Source: Takakia lepidozioides
Taxonomy: Eukaryota > Streptophyta > Takakiopsida > Takakiales > Takakiaceae
Direction of reading: 5' to 3'
Assembly (NCBI GenBank): GCA_030704615.1
Contig: CM060734.1
Coordinates: 18,042,001 to 18,106,000, forward strand
Length of the DNA: 64,000 nt
Shown: one piece after another, positions 44,226 to 55,062 of the stretch
How positions within the stretch are numbered: the stretch's first letter is position 1
How the letters are laid out: each line of letters opens with the position of its first letter
Made by a program: the position numbers and the translations under genes
The notes under the pieces: model-generated
What the model saw: only the letters and a program-made list of their open reading frames with translations
Databases searched by the model: none
Told to the model about the DNA's origin: nothing

Positions 44226-45312
44226 TGCCTCTCCCTGCGGTCAAGGTGTGGGTCCAGGGGACACAGACAAAGTCTCCCTCTCCGATACTTCTCTGATAAG
44301 GCTCGCATGGCAGCCATTGAAGCTGCTGAAGAAAACACCAAAGGCTTAGATAATCCCTCCATCGTGAAACCAATGTTACACTCCCATACAACGAGTGGGT
44401 TTTGGCTCGGGCTGCCAGCCGCCTTCTGCAAGGTGTACTTGCCATTACAAGATGACCGAATTATGTTGCAGGATGAGCAAGATATGGAATGGGAGACGAT
44501 CTATCTAGCGAAAAAGGTGGGACTGAGTGGGGGATGGCGAGGCTTCTTGCTGGACCATAACTTGGTAGATGGAGACGTATGCGTGTTTGAGCTCGTTTCT
44601 AGGACTAGATTCAAGATCCACATTGTAAGGGCCTCTAAGTCAACTGCATCGTATCCAGCCAGAGAGAAAGTGGAAAAGAGCTCAAGCGGGAAAAAATCAA
44701 TGACGCCTGTATCCAGGAAACTTCATAAAACAATCAAAGAGGAGATGAACCAAGAAGATGCAGCTGTTCTTGATGTGGTGCGGTGCAAGAAAGTCAAACA
44801 AGGTGCCAAAGAGGACACAGAATTGAAGGTCGTTGAGACAGCACAGTCTGGAAAACGCAAGAGACAAGTCAAAGAGGAGGAGGTTGTGGTTTGCGAGCAG
44901 AGTGACGAGGAAGGTCAAGATAGAAGGAAAAAAGACTCACAGCAAGAAAAGCGAGGTCGCTGACGTAAATGAGGTGATTGAACTAGAATCCGACCTTGTC
45001 GATGAGGACGACGTTGGGCAGTCACCAGCAGCACTTCAAAGGTTTAAACAGACCAGGGGTTCTTGCCGGACATCACAGAGGGTCAGTACACTGTCAGGGG
45101 GAGAAAACAAACCATCAGGAAGAGTTTGTAAACCATCGGAGAAGACCGGTAAACCAGCACGGAGGATCAGTAACTCATCAGGGAGGACCAGTAAGCCAGC
45201 TGCAAAATGGCTTGGTGTGAGGCAAGCTAGAGGCCCCCCTGCTTGGAAATGTTCCAGTGGGGAACTGACTGTAGCAAAAATGTGCATCCGAAGTAGAAGT
45301 GAAGGTGAGTAG
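44226..45312 (+). pseudogene. B3 DNA-binding domain gene, 3' part
   Basis: The frame to 44963 encodes 'YFSDKARMAAIEAAEENTKG', 'NPSIVKPMLHSHTTSGFWLG', 'LPAAFCKVYLPLQDDRIMLQ', 'GLSGGWRGFLLDHNLVDGDV' and 'CVFELVSRTRFKIHIVRA': a complete plant B3 domain, a seven-stranded barrel that binds DNA in the nucleus. A Lys/Glu-rich tail follows. The frame stops at 44963, but the +1 frame continues to 45312 with 'EVIELESDLVDEDDVGQSPA' and basic repeats 'SGRVCKPSEKTGKPAR', so a frameshift or a missed intron lies near 44900-44940. Family assignment is firm; whether the gene is alive is doubtful because of the interruption upstream. Confidence 0.75.
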
Positions 45313-45589
45313 ATTGACAAATGGATCAGGAATCCAAGGACCAGCTCACAACATTGTGAGTTGATCACGTGTAGTTTTGCGGGGAGAGGGAAAAACCTGT
45401 GCCAAGATGGCTACTGGCAGTCATGCCCGTGTACACTTCTCTTGAGCTCTCTCTCGTTCTCTGTCGTTTTATGCACATTTTGAGCTGGATTGGAACCCAT
45501 TTCAACATCATGACACCTTCATGGTCCTCTGCGAAAATGATTCTTACATCCCAACTACTTGTGTGCAGCTTTGTCTCCATATTTGCTAC

Positions 45590-45990
45590 ATGCATTGGGA
45601 AGGTTCAGGATGGGCTCTCACAATTTGAGGATAGAGACTGGAAGACTGGCAAATTGGAGCTTACCAGACGCTTCTGCCAAGCTTGTGCTAGAGAAGTCAG
45701 ATAGGCCAGTGGTAATCTATTTCTTCCCTGTACGTTTTACTAAAAAACTTGGGGCCATTACTACTACTTGTTTGAAGACAGTAAAGCCCTTTGGGGAGTC
45801 TTTTCCACAGATGCCTGGCAGCACATCTGCATGAATCTCTCCATCTTCGGGAATCCATTGTTGATTCAAAATTTTCGGGCTCATTGACAAGCCCCTCAAT
45901 TTTTTTGTATTTTGTTTTTGTTTTCCTCTGAGCCCTGTTGGGCAGAGGGCTACATTGGACAGTGCTGGAATCCATCCCATCCATATTTTG
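45590..45990 (+). mobile_element. Possible retroelement tail fragment
   Basis: Plus-strand text 'LRIETGRLANWSL' and, in the next frame, 'RRFCQACAREV' resemble the C-terminal 'RIETGRW...R.C..C' segment seen in dispersed eukaryotic repeats. A better copy lies at 56190. Frames are broken. Low confidence. Confidence 0.3.
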
Positions 45991-46266
45991 TATGAATGCA
46001 CCAACTTACAACTAAGCAAACAAAGGTCATATTTACGTGTAAATGTCATGTTGATTTTAGGTGTGGTAAACATCAAATTGTGCAAAATATTTATGAGTTT
46101 ATAGTGGTCTGCTCTAAGGAAAGATATTCAACATTGTTTTAAATGTAGTTCAGAGTAGGGATTAGGGGTTAGTCTTAGGGATTTCTTGATATGAATAGGT
46201 AGAATTCGCGCTTCTTAGGGTCCCATAAGATCTTTGAGCTTACCTTTGGATAGTCCTTTTCTTCCT

Positions 46267-46290
46267 TTTTTTTTTTTTTTTTTTTTTTTC
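46267..46290. repeat. Poly-T run of about 23 bases
   Basis: An uninterrupted T run between 'cttcc' and 'ccctc'. On the minus strand it could be the poly-A tail of an inserted retrosequence, but no body with coding content was recognised on that side. Confidence 0.6.
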
Positions 46291-46459
46291 CCTCTTGGAA
46301 CACCATTTTTTCTTCTCCTACGGCGAGAGCTATGGTTGCAGTGTTTGTGAACACATTGTTTGTCATCCTGAAGGCAGAGTTTGACATAGTACCACGAGTT
46401 CAAGCCCGTCATTATCTTGCAAGTAAGCTGCTTACTTATTGTACTTCCAGGTGGGGCCC

Positions 46460-46960
46460 CCCACCCTAGAGAAACGACAAAAATATGCCCCCCCTCATCC
46501 TCGCCATCCGCCAGCGTGGGCGGCGCACCGGCCCTCTATCAGTTATCACAGCCGGTATTAGAGGTGGGATTCATACCGCCAATATAAACGCGCTACACGA
46601 CAATCTTAAAATCCCTATCCCCCCGATCCACAAATGCTTTAAAGCCATCCACCTCACTGCGATCCGCTCCCTCACTGCCATCATCACCAATAATCGACAA
46701 CTCGAGTCCAACCCCTCTGCGGCATCCCGAATACCTTGGGGTACCCCCGGGTACCCTAGGTACCCTAGACACCGCTACCCTATTTACTACCTCCTCCTAG
46801 TTACCCGGTGTCCCTTGGACACCTGTTCTCTTCTTAGGGCCCACCCCCGAAAGGGGGCAGTAGCCGAAGTGGCTCTTAGTTACGCCGGCTTTGGCCGGAG
46901 TCTTCTCTCTCTCTCTACTTCCAAGTGCATCTCACTCTTGATCTGTATTAGGATTTAGAG
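46460..46960 (+). other. C-rich segment with an open frame of unknown origin
   Basis: A plus-strand frame of 157 residues (46485-46958) includes 'AIRQRGRRTGPLSVITAGIR' and 'KCFKAIHLTAIRSLTAIITN'. Its base composition is much richer in C than the neighbours, and it has a KpnI-like iteration of 'ggtacc' at 46738-46765. I do not recognise the product; an eroded retroelement ORF is possible. It abuts the resumption of gag at 47041. Confidence 0.3.
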
Positions 46961-47040
46961 TTCTTGGCATACTCTAACCACCTAACCAAAAGCAAATACT
47001 ACTCAAGGGATTGCCTAAGGGTCAAAGCTTCATGGAGGTC

Positions 47041-47480
47041 AGCTGCCAAGCGTTTTTGATCTCACACTGTACTATCTGTAAAATGGATAACCATTCTACT
47101 GAGAATTGTTATTACAATAGAAGGACAGCTACAAGAGAACCTAGGCAAGTGAGGGTACATCAAATGCAACCCCAGCCAAGAAGAAACAATGACCATGACC
47201 ACTATGGTAGGCCTGGTGGATATAACAATGGTATGGCAGGAAGAGGTAATCCAAGAGGGAATTACCAAGGCAATCCCAGAGGCAACTATCACGGTAATCC
47301 AAGGGGGAATTACCAGCCAGGGAATCAGGATTATATAAATAACCCAAAATAGACCAAAGGCGAGGACCCAATGGTGAAGAACTGTGTTACTATTGCAACC
47401 AAGCAGGACATTGCAAAGCAGCCTGTCCATTCTGGATCAGATACCAGAATGAGATGAGAGCCCTGTGAATGAGGGCCCAG
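47041..47480 (+). pseudogene. Nucleocapsid part of gag with two zinc knuckles
   Basis: 'CTICKMDNHSTENC' (47071-47112) and 'CYYCNQAGHCKAAC' (about 47389-47430) both fit C-x2-C-x4-H-x4-C. Between them is an Arg/Asn/Gly-rich stretch with repeated 'GNPRGNY'. Such knuckles bind and package element RNA. A TAG at 47350 (CAG expected) lies between the two. The capsid part is at 41740-43430, separated by the block containing the B3 gene part. Confidence 0.75.
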
Positions 47481-48155
47481 CAGTGGCAGCTCACATGGTT
47501 ATGCCATGTTTTGTACCAGAAGTAAGTACAATGATAGTTATCAGAAGCAAAACTAAACTATTGTCTCCAGTGGATGAGGAAGAAGATGTTAATGAAGATG
47601 GCAATGATGTGCCTGAAGATGATGAGGCATAGAGAGATGAGAAAGAACTGCACAAGGAAGTGGCTGATACCATAAGGGAAATGCAAAAGGATATTGATAT
47701 CCCTATGGCAGATTCTTCTGACTCTGAAAGAGAAGATGAAGAAGGTGAAGATGAAGTGAAGCAAGAGGCTTCACGGGTGCAGGATAATGAAGGGGCTTTG
47801 GCTGAAGTAATATGCCAGTCCAAAGCTGAGATTACAATTGGGCAGCTATTGGCTGTGACACCCCATTGTAGACACAGGCTGTATCAAACAATCAATCAGA
47901 TTGCTCATGTGACAGAGAATACAGACCTGAACAGCAAGGTGACAAGTTATAATGGGCCAGAAACTATCATGGACTTTGATGATTCCATGTTAGTAATCCA
48001 ATTGAGAATTGGAAGCACAGACCTGACTGATGTACTGATAGATGGAGGCTTGGGAGTGAATATCATGACAGACCAATTAAGGCAGAAGCTTGGACTGAGT
48101 AACATGAAACCAGCCCCATTCACAGTAACAATGGCAGATCAAAGGAGTGTATAGC
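47481..48155 (+). pseudogene. Protease region of copy 2
   Basis: After a strongly acidic linker (47560-47780) comes 'IQLRIGSTDLTDVLIDGG' and 'VNIMTDQLRQKLGLSNMK', with the protease active-site 'LIDGG' near 48039. A TAG at 48152 breaks the frame at a site that is CAG in copy 1 ('SVQPLGLI'). This domain would cut the gag-pol polyprotein. Confidence 0.75.
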
Positions 48156-49560
48156 CATTGGGCTTGATAAGAGGAGTAAAGATACAGATTCAGAAGATGA
48201 TCTTTAATATCACAGTGACTGTGTTGAAAATGGATGATGTCATGGAAGCTTACTCCTTATTGCTGGGTCCACCATGGCTGAAACAGGCCAGGGTATTCCA
48301 TGACTGGAATTCCCAGTTACTGACTGTGCATGATGGGAAGCACAAGATACAGGTCACCACTAAGAAATCTAGTAGGCTACCTGCTACCAGAAGACCTCGA
48401 GGAGTCAGAGAGTATGACTGGAGGGAAGGACTTGATGAAGAGCAGGAGGCTACTCTGTTTGCTGCACATCCTGAGTGGGAGCAGGTTGCAGAAATGCAAC
48501 TCGGAGGACTAAGTTGTTTCAAGGGTATATGTTGTGGTGCAGTATCAACAACACCAATTGAGGGGGAAACAAGCAGTTACCCACCACATTTCTATGAAGA
48601 GAGAGAGGGAGAAATAGAAATCCTAGAGGAACCAGCCACTGTGAGTTTACAGGATGAAGTAGTGGCTGGATGGACTATCACAGCTGAAGAGCAAGTGAGA
48701 GAAGTCAATGTGGGAACTAAGAAGGAACCAAGAATGGTGAAAGTTGGGGCTGACTTGGAGCTGGAACTATTTGAAGAAGCTAAGAGCCTATTTATCAAAT
48801 ACAAGGATGTATTTGCATGGAGTTATGAAGACCTGAAGGGGATACCCCCTAAAATATGTTAGCATAAGATTGAGTTGGAACCAAGGTCCGTACCAATCAA
48901 ATAGGCAAGGTACATGATGAATCCCAACTATGCACAGAAGGTTGGGGAGGAGATTAAGAAGTTGGCTGAGGCTAAGTTCATATACCCGATAGAGTATACG
49001 ACTTGGCTATTACCCATTGTGATAGTTCCCAAGAAGAATGGCAAACTGAGAGTTTGTGTGAACTATAAGAAGTTGAATGATTGTACAAAGAAAGATCCAT
49101 TTCCTTTGTCATTCACAGAAGCTGTACTGGACACTGTGGCAGGCCATGAGATGTACTCATTCATGGATGGTTTCAGTGGGTATAACCAAGTACAAGTAGC
49201 TGAAGATGATCAGGGAAAGACAGCTTTCATTACTGACTGGGGTGCTTATGCATACAAAGTCCAGCAACTTTCCAGAGAGTGATAAGTGAATCTTTCCATG
49301 AGTATTTGGATGATTTCATGCAAGTGTTCTTAGATGACTTCAGCGTGTACAGCTCTAAGAATGAGCACTTGCAGAAGTTGGAATTATGTTTGGCCAGATG
49401 CAGGATGAGAGGTCTTGGTTTGAATCCAGAAAAGTGTATTTTCTGTGTCAACTCAGGGGTACTTCTGGGACACATTGTGTGTAAGAAGGGACTGTTTGTG
49501 GATCCTAGAAAGATTGAGGCCATTAAAGCATCCCCACCATAGTAAAGGTTAAGGCTCTAA
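48156..49560 (+). pseudogene. Linker and reverse transcriptase of copy 2
   Basis: The frame continues through 'EAYSLLLGPPWLKQARVF' and an acidic linker to RT: 'VPKKNGKLRVCVNYKKLN', 'DGFSGYNQVQVAEDD' and 'VFLDDFSVYSSKNEHLQK' (catalytic DD intact). Stops at 48860 and 48902 replace the CAG codons seen in copy 1. A deletion at about 49260 removes the 'MSFGLCNAPA' box, which copy 1 retains, and shifts the frame. The C-terminal part ends 'GLFVDPRKIEAIKAS'. Confidence 0.8.
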
Positions 49561-50240
49561 GGAGATTCCTTGGACAAACCAGCTATTACAGAAGGTTTGT
49601 CAGACGATATGCACAGAAGGCAGCACCATTGAGTAAACTCTTGAAGAATGATGCAGTGTTTGCATCGACAGCTGAATGTCAATAGGCTTTTGAGGAACTT
49701 ACATTGTCAGTAACAACTACACCTGTACTGATTAACCCTCATTGGCATATGGTATTTCATGTACACTGTGATGCCTCAGAAGAAGCACTGGGGGCTGTGT
49801 TAGCCCAAAATGTCACAAGAAACATAGATTCACCTGTGTACTATGCTAGCAGATTGTTGAACAGTGCTGAGAGGAATTATAACACTACTGAAAGAGAAGC
49901 TTTGGCAATGATTTATGCAGTCAAGAAATTCAGGCATTATCTACTGGGAATGAAGTTTATGTTTTATGTGAATCATCAAGCTTTGATTTATCTGGTGAAC
50001 AAGCCTTTGATAAGTGGCAGGGTAGCAAGATGGTTGATTATCTTGCACGAGTTTGAATTTGAAGTTGTTTACAAGCCTGGACGTTTGCATCTTGTGGCAG
50101 ATCACTTGTCATGCCTTTCAATAGGAGAGCCCGCCACAGGAGTAGACGATCAACTGTCTGATGCCAGTTTATTCGCAGTGGAGGTGCAGGGAGCAGATGA
50201 TTGGTTAGATTGGCAGTGGCCAATCAGATACTACCTTACT
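49561..50240 (+). pseudogene. RNase H of copy 2
   Basis: 'HVHCDASEEALGAVLAQN', 'YYASRLLNSAERNYNTTERE', 'FMFYVNHQALIYLVNKPL' and 'VADHLSCLSIGEPATG' define RNase H. The residue corresponding to the third acidic ligand (D in 'YVDHQ') is N here. The stretch 49704-50543 is one open frame that runs on into the integrase zinc domain. Confidence 0.8.
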
Positions 50241-50683
50241 CATGGTCAATGCCCACCCAGTTATGGGAAGGAGCAGAGGAAAAGAATAGCTATCAAGGCA
50301 TTACCATACACTATAATAGGTGGAAGATTGTATAAGCTAGGACCTGATGGAGTTCTTAAACGATGCTTGTACCACCATGAGGTAAATAAAGTTTTGGAAG
50401 AAGTTCATAAGGGAGTAGCTGGAGGCCATTTTGGAGAAGAGACTACCAGTAGGAAAATACTACTTGCAGGTTACTGGTGGCCTACTTTGTTTAGAGATGT
50501 ACATAAATATTGCAAGAGTTGTGATGAGTGTCAGAGGCTATGACCTTTGCAAAGATCTGGGAAGATGGCTTTGCATCCTACAATGCCTACTGAACCATTC
50601 CAGAAATGGGGATTAGACTTTGTTGGACCAATTAATCCACCAACCAGGAATACACATAACAAGTATATAATCAAGCCACTGAT
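50241..50683 (+). pseudogene. Integrase, 5' portion of copy 2
   Basis: The zinc domain 'HHEVNKVLEEVHKGVAGGHF' and 'YCKSCDECQRL' precedes a TGA at 50541 (GGA or CGA in copy 1) and the start of the core, 'KWGLDFVGPINPP' (first catalytic Asp). The text ends after 'NKYII' at 50683, at the rearrangement junction. The continuing part, from 'WMEAKALRDN', lies inverted at 54690. Confidence 0.8.
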
Positions 50684-50950
50684 GATTCCGATACTACTGG
50701 TTCTGTGGAGGAAACTTTTGACATGGCTGAAGATTATGCGATGCAAATGGCGGAAAAGAAACGACGGGGATCTCCTATGCCTGAAAAGTTACCTCCCTAT
50801 CCTCCTAAGGCAGGACAGTCAAATCCATCTAGTCGACAGTCATCCCCACCAACCAACGACATGGCTCGGGCTCACACACAGAGCCCTCCGAAGGACTCTC
50901 ACCGGTAGAAGGGTGCTCGTTCACAAAGGTTTGTTGATCCTAAACAGTAA
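50684..50950 (+). pseudogene. C-terminal tail of the post-integrase ORF, displaced
   Basis: 'TGSVEETFDMAED' and 'KKRRGSPMPEKLPPYPPKAG' match the tail encoded at 12700-12449 of copy 1. Here it is joined directly to the broken integrase. It leads in the normal way to the polypurine tract and LTR. Confidence 0.75.
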
Positions 50951-50971
50951 ACCGTAAGGACACGGCTTTTT

Positions 50972-51398
50972 GAGAGGGGGAGGGATAATGTTAGAGGGCT
51001 GTTTGGGACTTAGACAGTTTTACGGGTTCTGTGGGGTACCCTTAATTTTGCGCAGACCTACAGTGGTAGACTCAGACCAATACAGACCTTAGGGGTGACA
51101 GACACAGGCCTTAGGGGTGGTAGACAGCCTTACACAGCCTGGCACAGCCTGACACAGCCTAACACAGTCAATCACAGCCTATCACAGTCTATCACAGCCC
51201 GACACAGCTCGACATAGCCAGTCACAGTCTGACACGGCCAGTCACAACTCGGCATAGTCACAGCCCGACACAGCTTGGCACAGCCCGTCACAGTGTTCAC
51301 AGAGAACGATTGTCATTGGCAGAGAATGACTGTGTGGGAACGACATCTGCAGAGGGAACGTGCATTCCGTCTTAGATGACAGTTAGTTAGTTGGGCAG
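50972..51398 (+). repeat. Polypurine tract and truncated 3' LTR of copy 2
   Basis: The tract 'gagagggggaggg' (50972-50985) precedes TGTTAGAG at 50989. The first 410 bp of the LTR follow, including decamer repeats at 51120-51290. At about 51398 the LTR text 'gttagttagttgggcag' changes to inverted post-integrase ORF sequence. Six bases (GGGCAG) could belong to either side. Confidence 0.8.
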
Positions 51399-53829
51399 CT
51401 TTAGTGTCCTCCAACTCTTTCTGCAACTTGAGGTTGGCCTCCACATCCACCCTATTGGCACACTCAGTGGCAATTCTTGTCTCAAGCTCTTGCTTGAGCT
51501 CCTCCCGCAATGCTGCCAATTGAGTGGAATGAACATGAGTCTTGACAAAGGTGCCCAATAGGTTGAGAGTCCTGCTTATGGAACTCATAAGCATGGGTCT
51601 TCATGGAGAACCTGCTGCTGTTCTTCCTGATTCTCTACGGTTTGATGTTTCACAAACCAATCAGGCCATGATCACAGATTCGACCATCACAAGAATGTAG
51701 TGATCTGCAACTTTTTCCTGAGCATCCTCATCTTCCACAGGTGCTGCAGTACCCTTGCCCTTTACCTCTTTAACCTCCGCCACAGGTTTTGGCATAACTT
51801 GCACAACAGGGAGCAGACTCTGATCTTTGGTACCATGGGTTGACCATGCAGAGAGACTCTGCATTTTGGTACCATGGGTTCTGCCACTACTTGCTCTGTA
51901 GTGGGGATGTCCAACCCCTCTCTCTCCACAGTAAGAGGCTCCGGTGTAACAACATGTCCGGTCTGAGTTACCACTGGGGCAACCTAGTCAACTTGTTTTG
52001 CTGGCCGTGGTACTGAGGTGACTTCTTCCTCCCTCTCTAATGGCCGTGCTTCCAGTAATAACAGTATATTGTGCGGCTGCACCCCCATCCTGTGTAGGAG
52101 CTATGGAAACATCATAGTGAGGGTTCCTTGCGGCCAGTGGATCCGCCATTACAGTTGCGTCCCTTTTCTCTCTCTTGGATTGGTGCTGCCTCTCTAAACC
52201 TCCTTCACCTTGTGAAAGGCCTTGCTCCTCAACTGCAATTGTGGCTGCCTCAAACACCCCCATTACTTTGCATTCTTGCGCATCAAGCAAGCAAGAATCA
52301 AAGATGATCTGTGCAATAATTGGGCCAGACACAATAATTGGGGACTTGGCAGTAGTATTTTGTAATCGTTTCATCTCCTCCAGCAGACCATTGTGCATCA
52401 TCTCCGCCCAAGCTACATCCTCTCCTCTCAAAGCTTTCAGAACCTCCTCCGTAAAAGATCTGCTAAGATACTGTTGGTTCTGTTTCATGACAAACAGAAT
52501 GTTTAGTATCTGGCCAATCTCCCTCAATCCTGGATACTCGGCTTTGGTGCAAGTGAATCCCTGGTTCCTGAAGAAACTCATTTCTTGGAAAAAATCCCGT
52601 ACTTGCAATCTTGCCCTATGTTCATCCACGCTCACATTACCATATGGTAATTCAAAAAACTGTTGCAAGTACTGCGAAGTAACTTGTATATCTACGCCCT
52701 TCACCTGTGTAACTCCCGTCTTTGGCTCAAAGTTCTTGATGAACTGGATCATCAATTCCCGTTGATGCAAAAACCACTATTTGCGCAACAATCCCTCCAA
52801 CCGCAATTCCTTCAGCATCTGCACTGCCTGTGGTGTGGCGATTGTTTGCCTCTGTAAGATCGTCGTGCTCTTCACTCGTAGATCCTCCATATCTCTAATT
52901 CGCTTCATCCCGGACAAACGCCTTGTTTGGAATAACTGCATGAAAGCTTGTAATGCGTATAGCATGAAAGTGTGATTAGCACAGAATGGAACAGGCAAGT
53001 GGGTGTAAGCCTCCGGGGCTTGCAAATAATGAGTGAGAGAGAAAGTACTTTCGACCTGTCCTTCCTTGCGCCACTGCGTAAGAAGTGTTGCTAGTGTATA
53101 ATCCGTGATATTCGCCATAGCTACAAAGCTATAGCTTTGATTGCCCCTCCCGTCGAGACACTGATTATCCGAAATAACACCTATTTTTCCGCTCATAATC
53201 TTCTTAATTTCTTGTTCTTGTTTCTTGAATGGAGTCTCTTGTACAAAATTCACGTTGTTGATTGGCCGTTGCCTCATTAGGTAACTTCTCATTTTTACCC
53301 TAATCTGTTCACATTCCATCTTGGAATGACCACTATGACTGCATATGTGGCAAAGGTTCCCCTTTGCTGGACGCGTAAAGTGTTCCGTTACCTGTCCTCT
53401 TGATGCATTAATGGGCTCATAATAAGTTTCGGCTGATGTACCGGGTAGGTACTTTGTCGGCCCTGTTTGTCTTCTTGTGTGATGACGCTCGTTATTGCAG
53501 TACATGCAATGCGGAGTGCTTTGCCCCTTAGGCCACGTGTTTGAATTCAAACACTCTCCCGTCTCCCTCTGTCCACGTGACACATTCTCCGAGTTTGACT
53601 TCCAAACTGTCTTTACACTTACCGGCCACTTAACTAACGTTAACTCGTGTCCATTTGTCATTGCCCCTTTGGACTGTGCGACCTGTGTAGGCTGTGTTGC
53701 CTGTGTTGGGCTGTGACAAGCTGTGATATGCTGTAATAGGCTGTGGTGGGCTGTGATATGCTGAGTTAAACTGTGGTGGACTGTGATGGCTGTGTGAACA
53801 CTTGTGTTCTCTACTATGGCCATACACAT
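51398..53829 (-). pseudogene. Post-integrase ORF of copy 2 (inverted part)
   Basis: Read on the minus strand from 53829 this is the best copy of the extra protein. It has a His/Ser/Thr/Gln-rich start made of decamer repeats, a first zinc-ligand pair 'HCMYCNNERHH', a CCHC knuckle 'CHICSHSGHSKMEC' and 'DGRGNQSYSFVAMANITDYT'. A stop at 52777 is followed by the globular segment 52770-52200 ('VKGVDIQVTSQYLQQFFELP', 'EYPGLREIGQILNILFVMKQ') and a start of the coiled coil near 51594-51400. The shared sequence between copies, through insertions and stops elsewhere, suggests an ancestral protein of about 1000 residues. Function unknown. Confidence 0.7.
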
Positions 53830-54690
53830 TCGGCTTTATGTCAAGTGCTTCATGCTCCGATGGTGCTATTGGAGTAGTCTGTGTCTGCATCTGTGTTTCA
53901 AGATGCAAATCATGCTGCAATGGTCTATCATGGATACCACTGTATCCCTTCAACTTATTGGCATTGACTCTACCAAGCATCTCTTTGTTAATGGTTTGTA
54001 ACATAGCTGTGTTGTTATCATACATCTTCTGTGTGACATAAGGTCCTTTCCATGGTGATTTAAGCTTAGAAGCTTTAATCTTTCCCTTCTTCTGCAACCT
54101 CAGTACCAAATCACATGTCTTAAAAGTCTTCAATTTACCTTCATGAAACTGATCCTTCCTCTTCATCTGAATTCTAGTCATGTTATCTGCTACATCAGCA
54201 CGTACTTCTTCCACATGATATAGTTCATGTTTCCTTACTTTAATTGAATCCTCCAATTCCATTCTCCTCCCCCATTCAGTTTTTATGGTAGGTAATAAGA
54301 ATTCCACTGGAAATAAGGCTTCCATACCATAAACTAATTGGAATGGTGTATACTTGGTGGTGACTTTATATGAAGTCTTGTATGACCACAAAGCTGTCAA
54401 CAGCTTTGTATCCCAGTCTGTCATGTTCGCATTGACTATTTTAGCCAAGATAGTGCATAGTATTTTGTTGGTGGCCTCTGCCTGCCCATTGCCCTATGGG
54501 TAATAGGTTGTACTCTTCCTGTGCACAATCATGAACTCCTTAGTCAATAGTTCAATGGTCTCATTAATGAAATGACTTCCCTGGTCACTGATAAATTCCA
54601 GGAGACAGCCAAATCTTGTGAGAATGTTCTCATATAGGAACCTTGTTGTGGACTTAGCTGTGTTGTCCCTCAGAGCCTTAGCTTCCACCC
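53630..54690 (-). pseudogene. Integrase, 3' portion of copy 2 (inverted)
   Basis: From 54690: 'WMEAKALRDN' (W-x-E-A-K), 'LEFISDQGSHFINE' (second catalytic Asp), a stop near 54494, then 'NMTDWDTKLLTALWSYKTSY', 'YTPFQLVYGMEALFPVEFL' and a C-terminal domain 'KSPWKGPYVTQKMY' with 'NKLKGY'. The catalytic Glu region (54480-54500) contains a TAG. The C-terminus ends in a Ser/His/Pro/Tyr-rich repeat (53690-53800) generated by the same 10-bp unit as in the LTR. Confidence 0.8.
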
Positions 54691-54691
54691 A

Positions 54692-55062
54692 TTTCCGTGG
54701 TGTTACAGATGAATGATCTCAGGTTACGGGTGCAGAACATTGCCACAACCACTACAGACAATGTCTATAGTCGGATAGCTGAGTTACAGGAGGATGTAGA
54801 AGGGCTGCAGACTCAAGTGGATGACTTGAGCTCCAACATTGACAAAAGGGCTTTTATTCCTGAGGAACAGCTGATGGCTACTTATTTGCACGTAAGGCCT
54901 TTGATTTTCCAATCTTCAGCACAAGAAGTGCAGGACTTGCCAACATCAAGAGGGACTGTGGCAACAACATCACAACAACCACACCAGGTCGACAGTGTTG
55001 ATACCATGGCACTGCAGCAATCATTGTCTGAGGTTTGGGGTGATGCTTCTTTTAACCCATAG
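54692..55062 (+). pseudogene. Middle fragment of the post-integrase ORF, plus orientation
   Basis: 'MNDLRLRVQNIATTTTDNVY', 'GLQTQVDDLSSNIDKRAF' and 'DTMALQQSLSEVWGDASFNP' match 13840-13480 of copy 1 (coiled-coil end). The fragment ends at 55062 where similarity to the element stops. It is in the opposite orientation to the preceding 3.3 kb. Confidence 0.75.

Larger units (their letters stand above)
47041..55062 (+). mobile_element. Scrambled Athila/Tat-like Ty3/gypsy element, copy 2
   Basis: From 47041 to 50683 the order is normal (nucleocapsid, protease, RT, RNase H, integrase start). At 50684 the text jumps to the last part of the post-integrase ORF, polypurine tract and LTR (to 51398). 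From 51398 to 54690 the integrase remainder and most of the post-integrase ORF lie inverted. From 54692 to 55062 a middle part of the same ORF is again in plus orientation. The integrase break at 50683 and the inverted start at 54690 are only about nine bases apart in copy 1, so a single element was rearranged. Confidence 0.8.
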
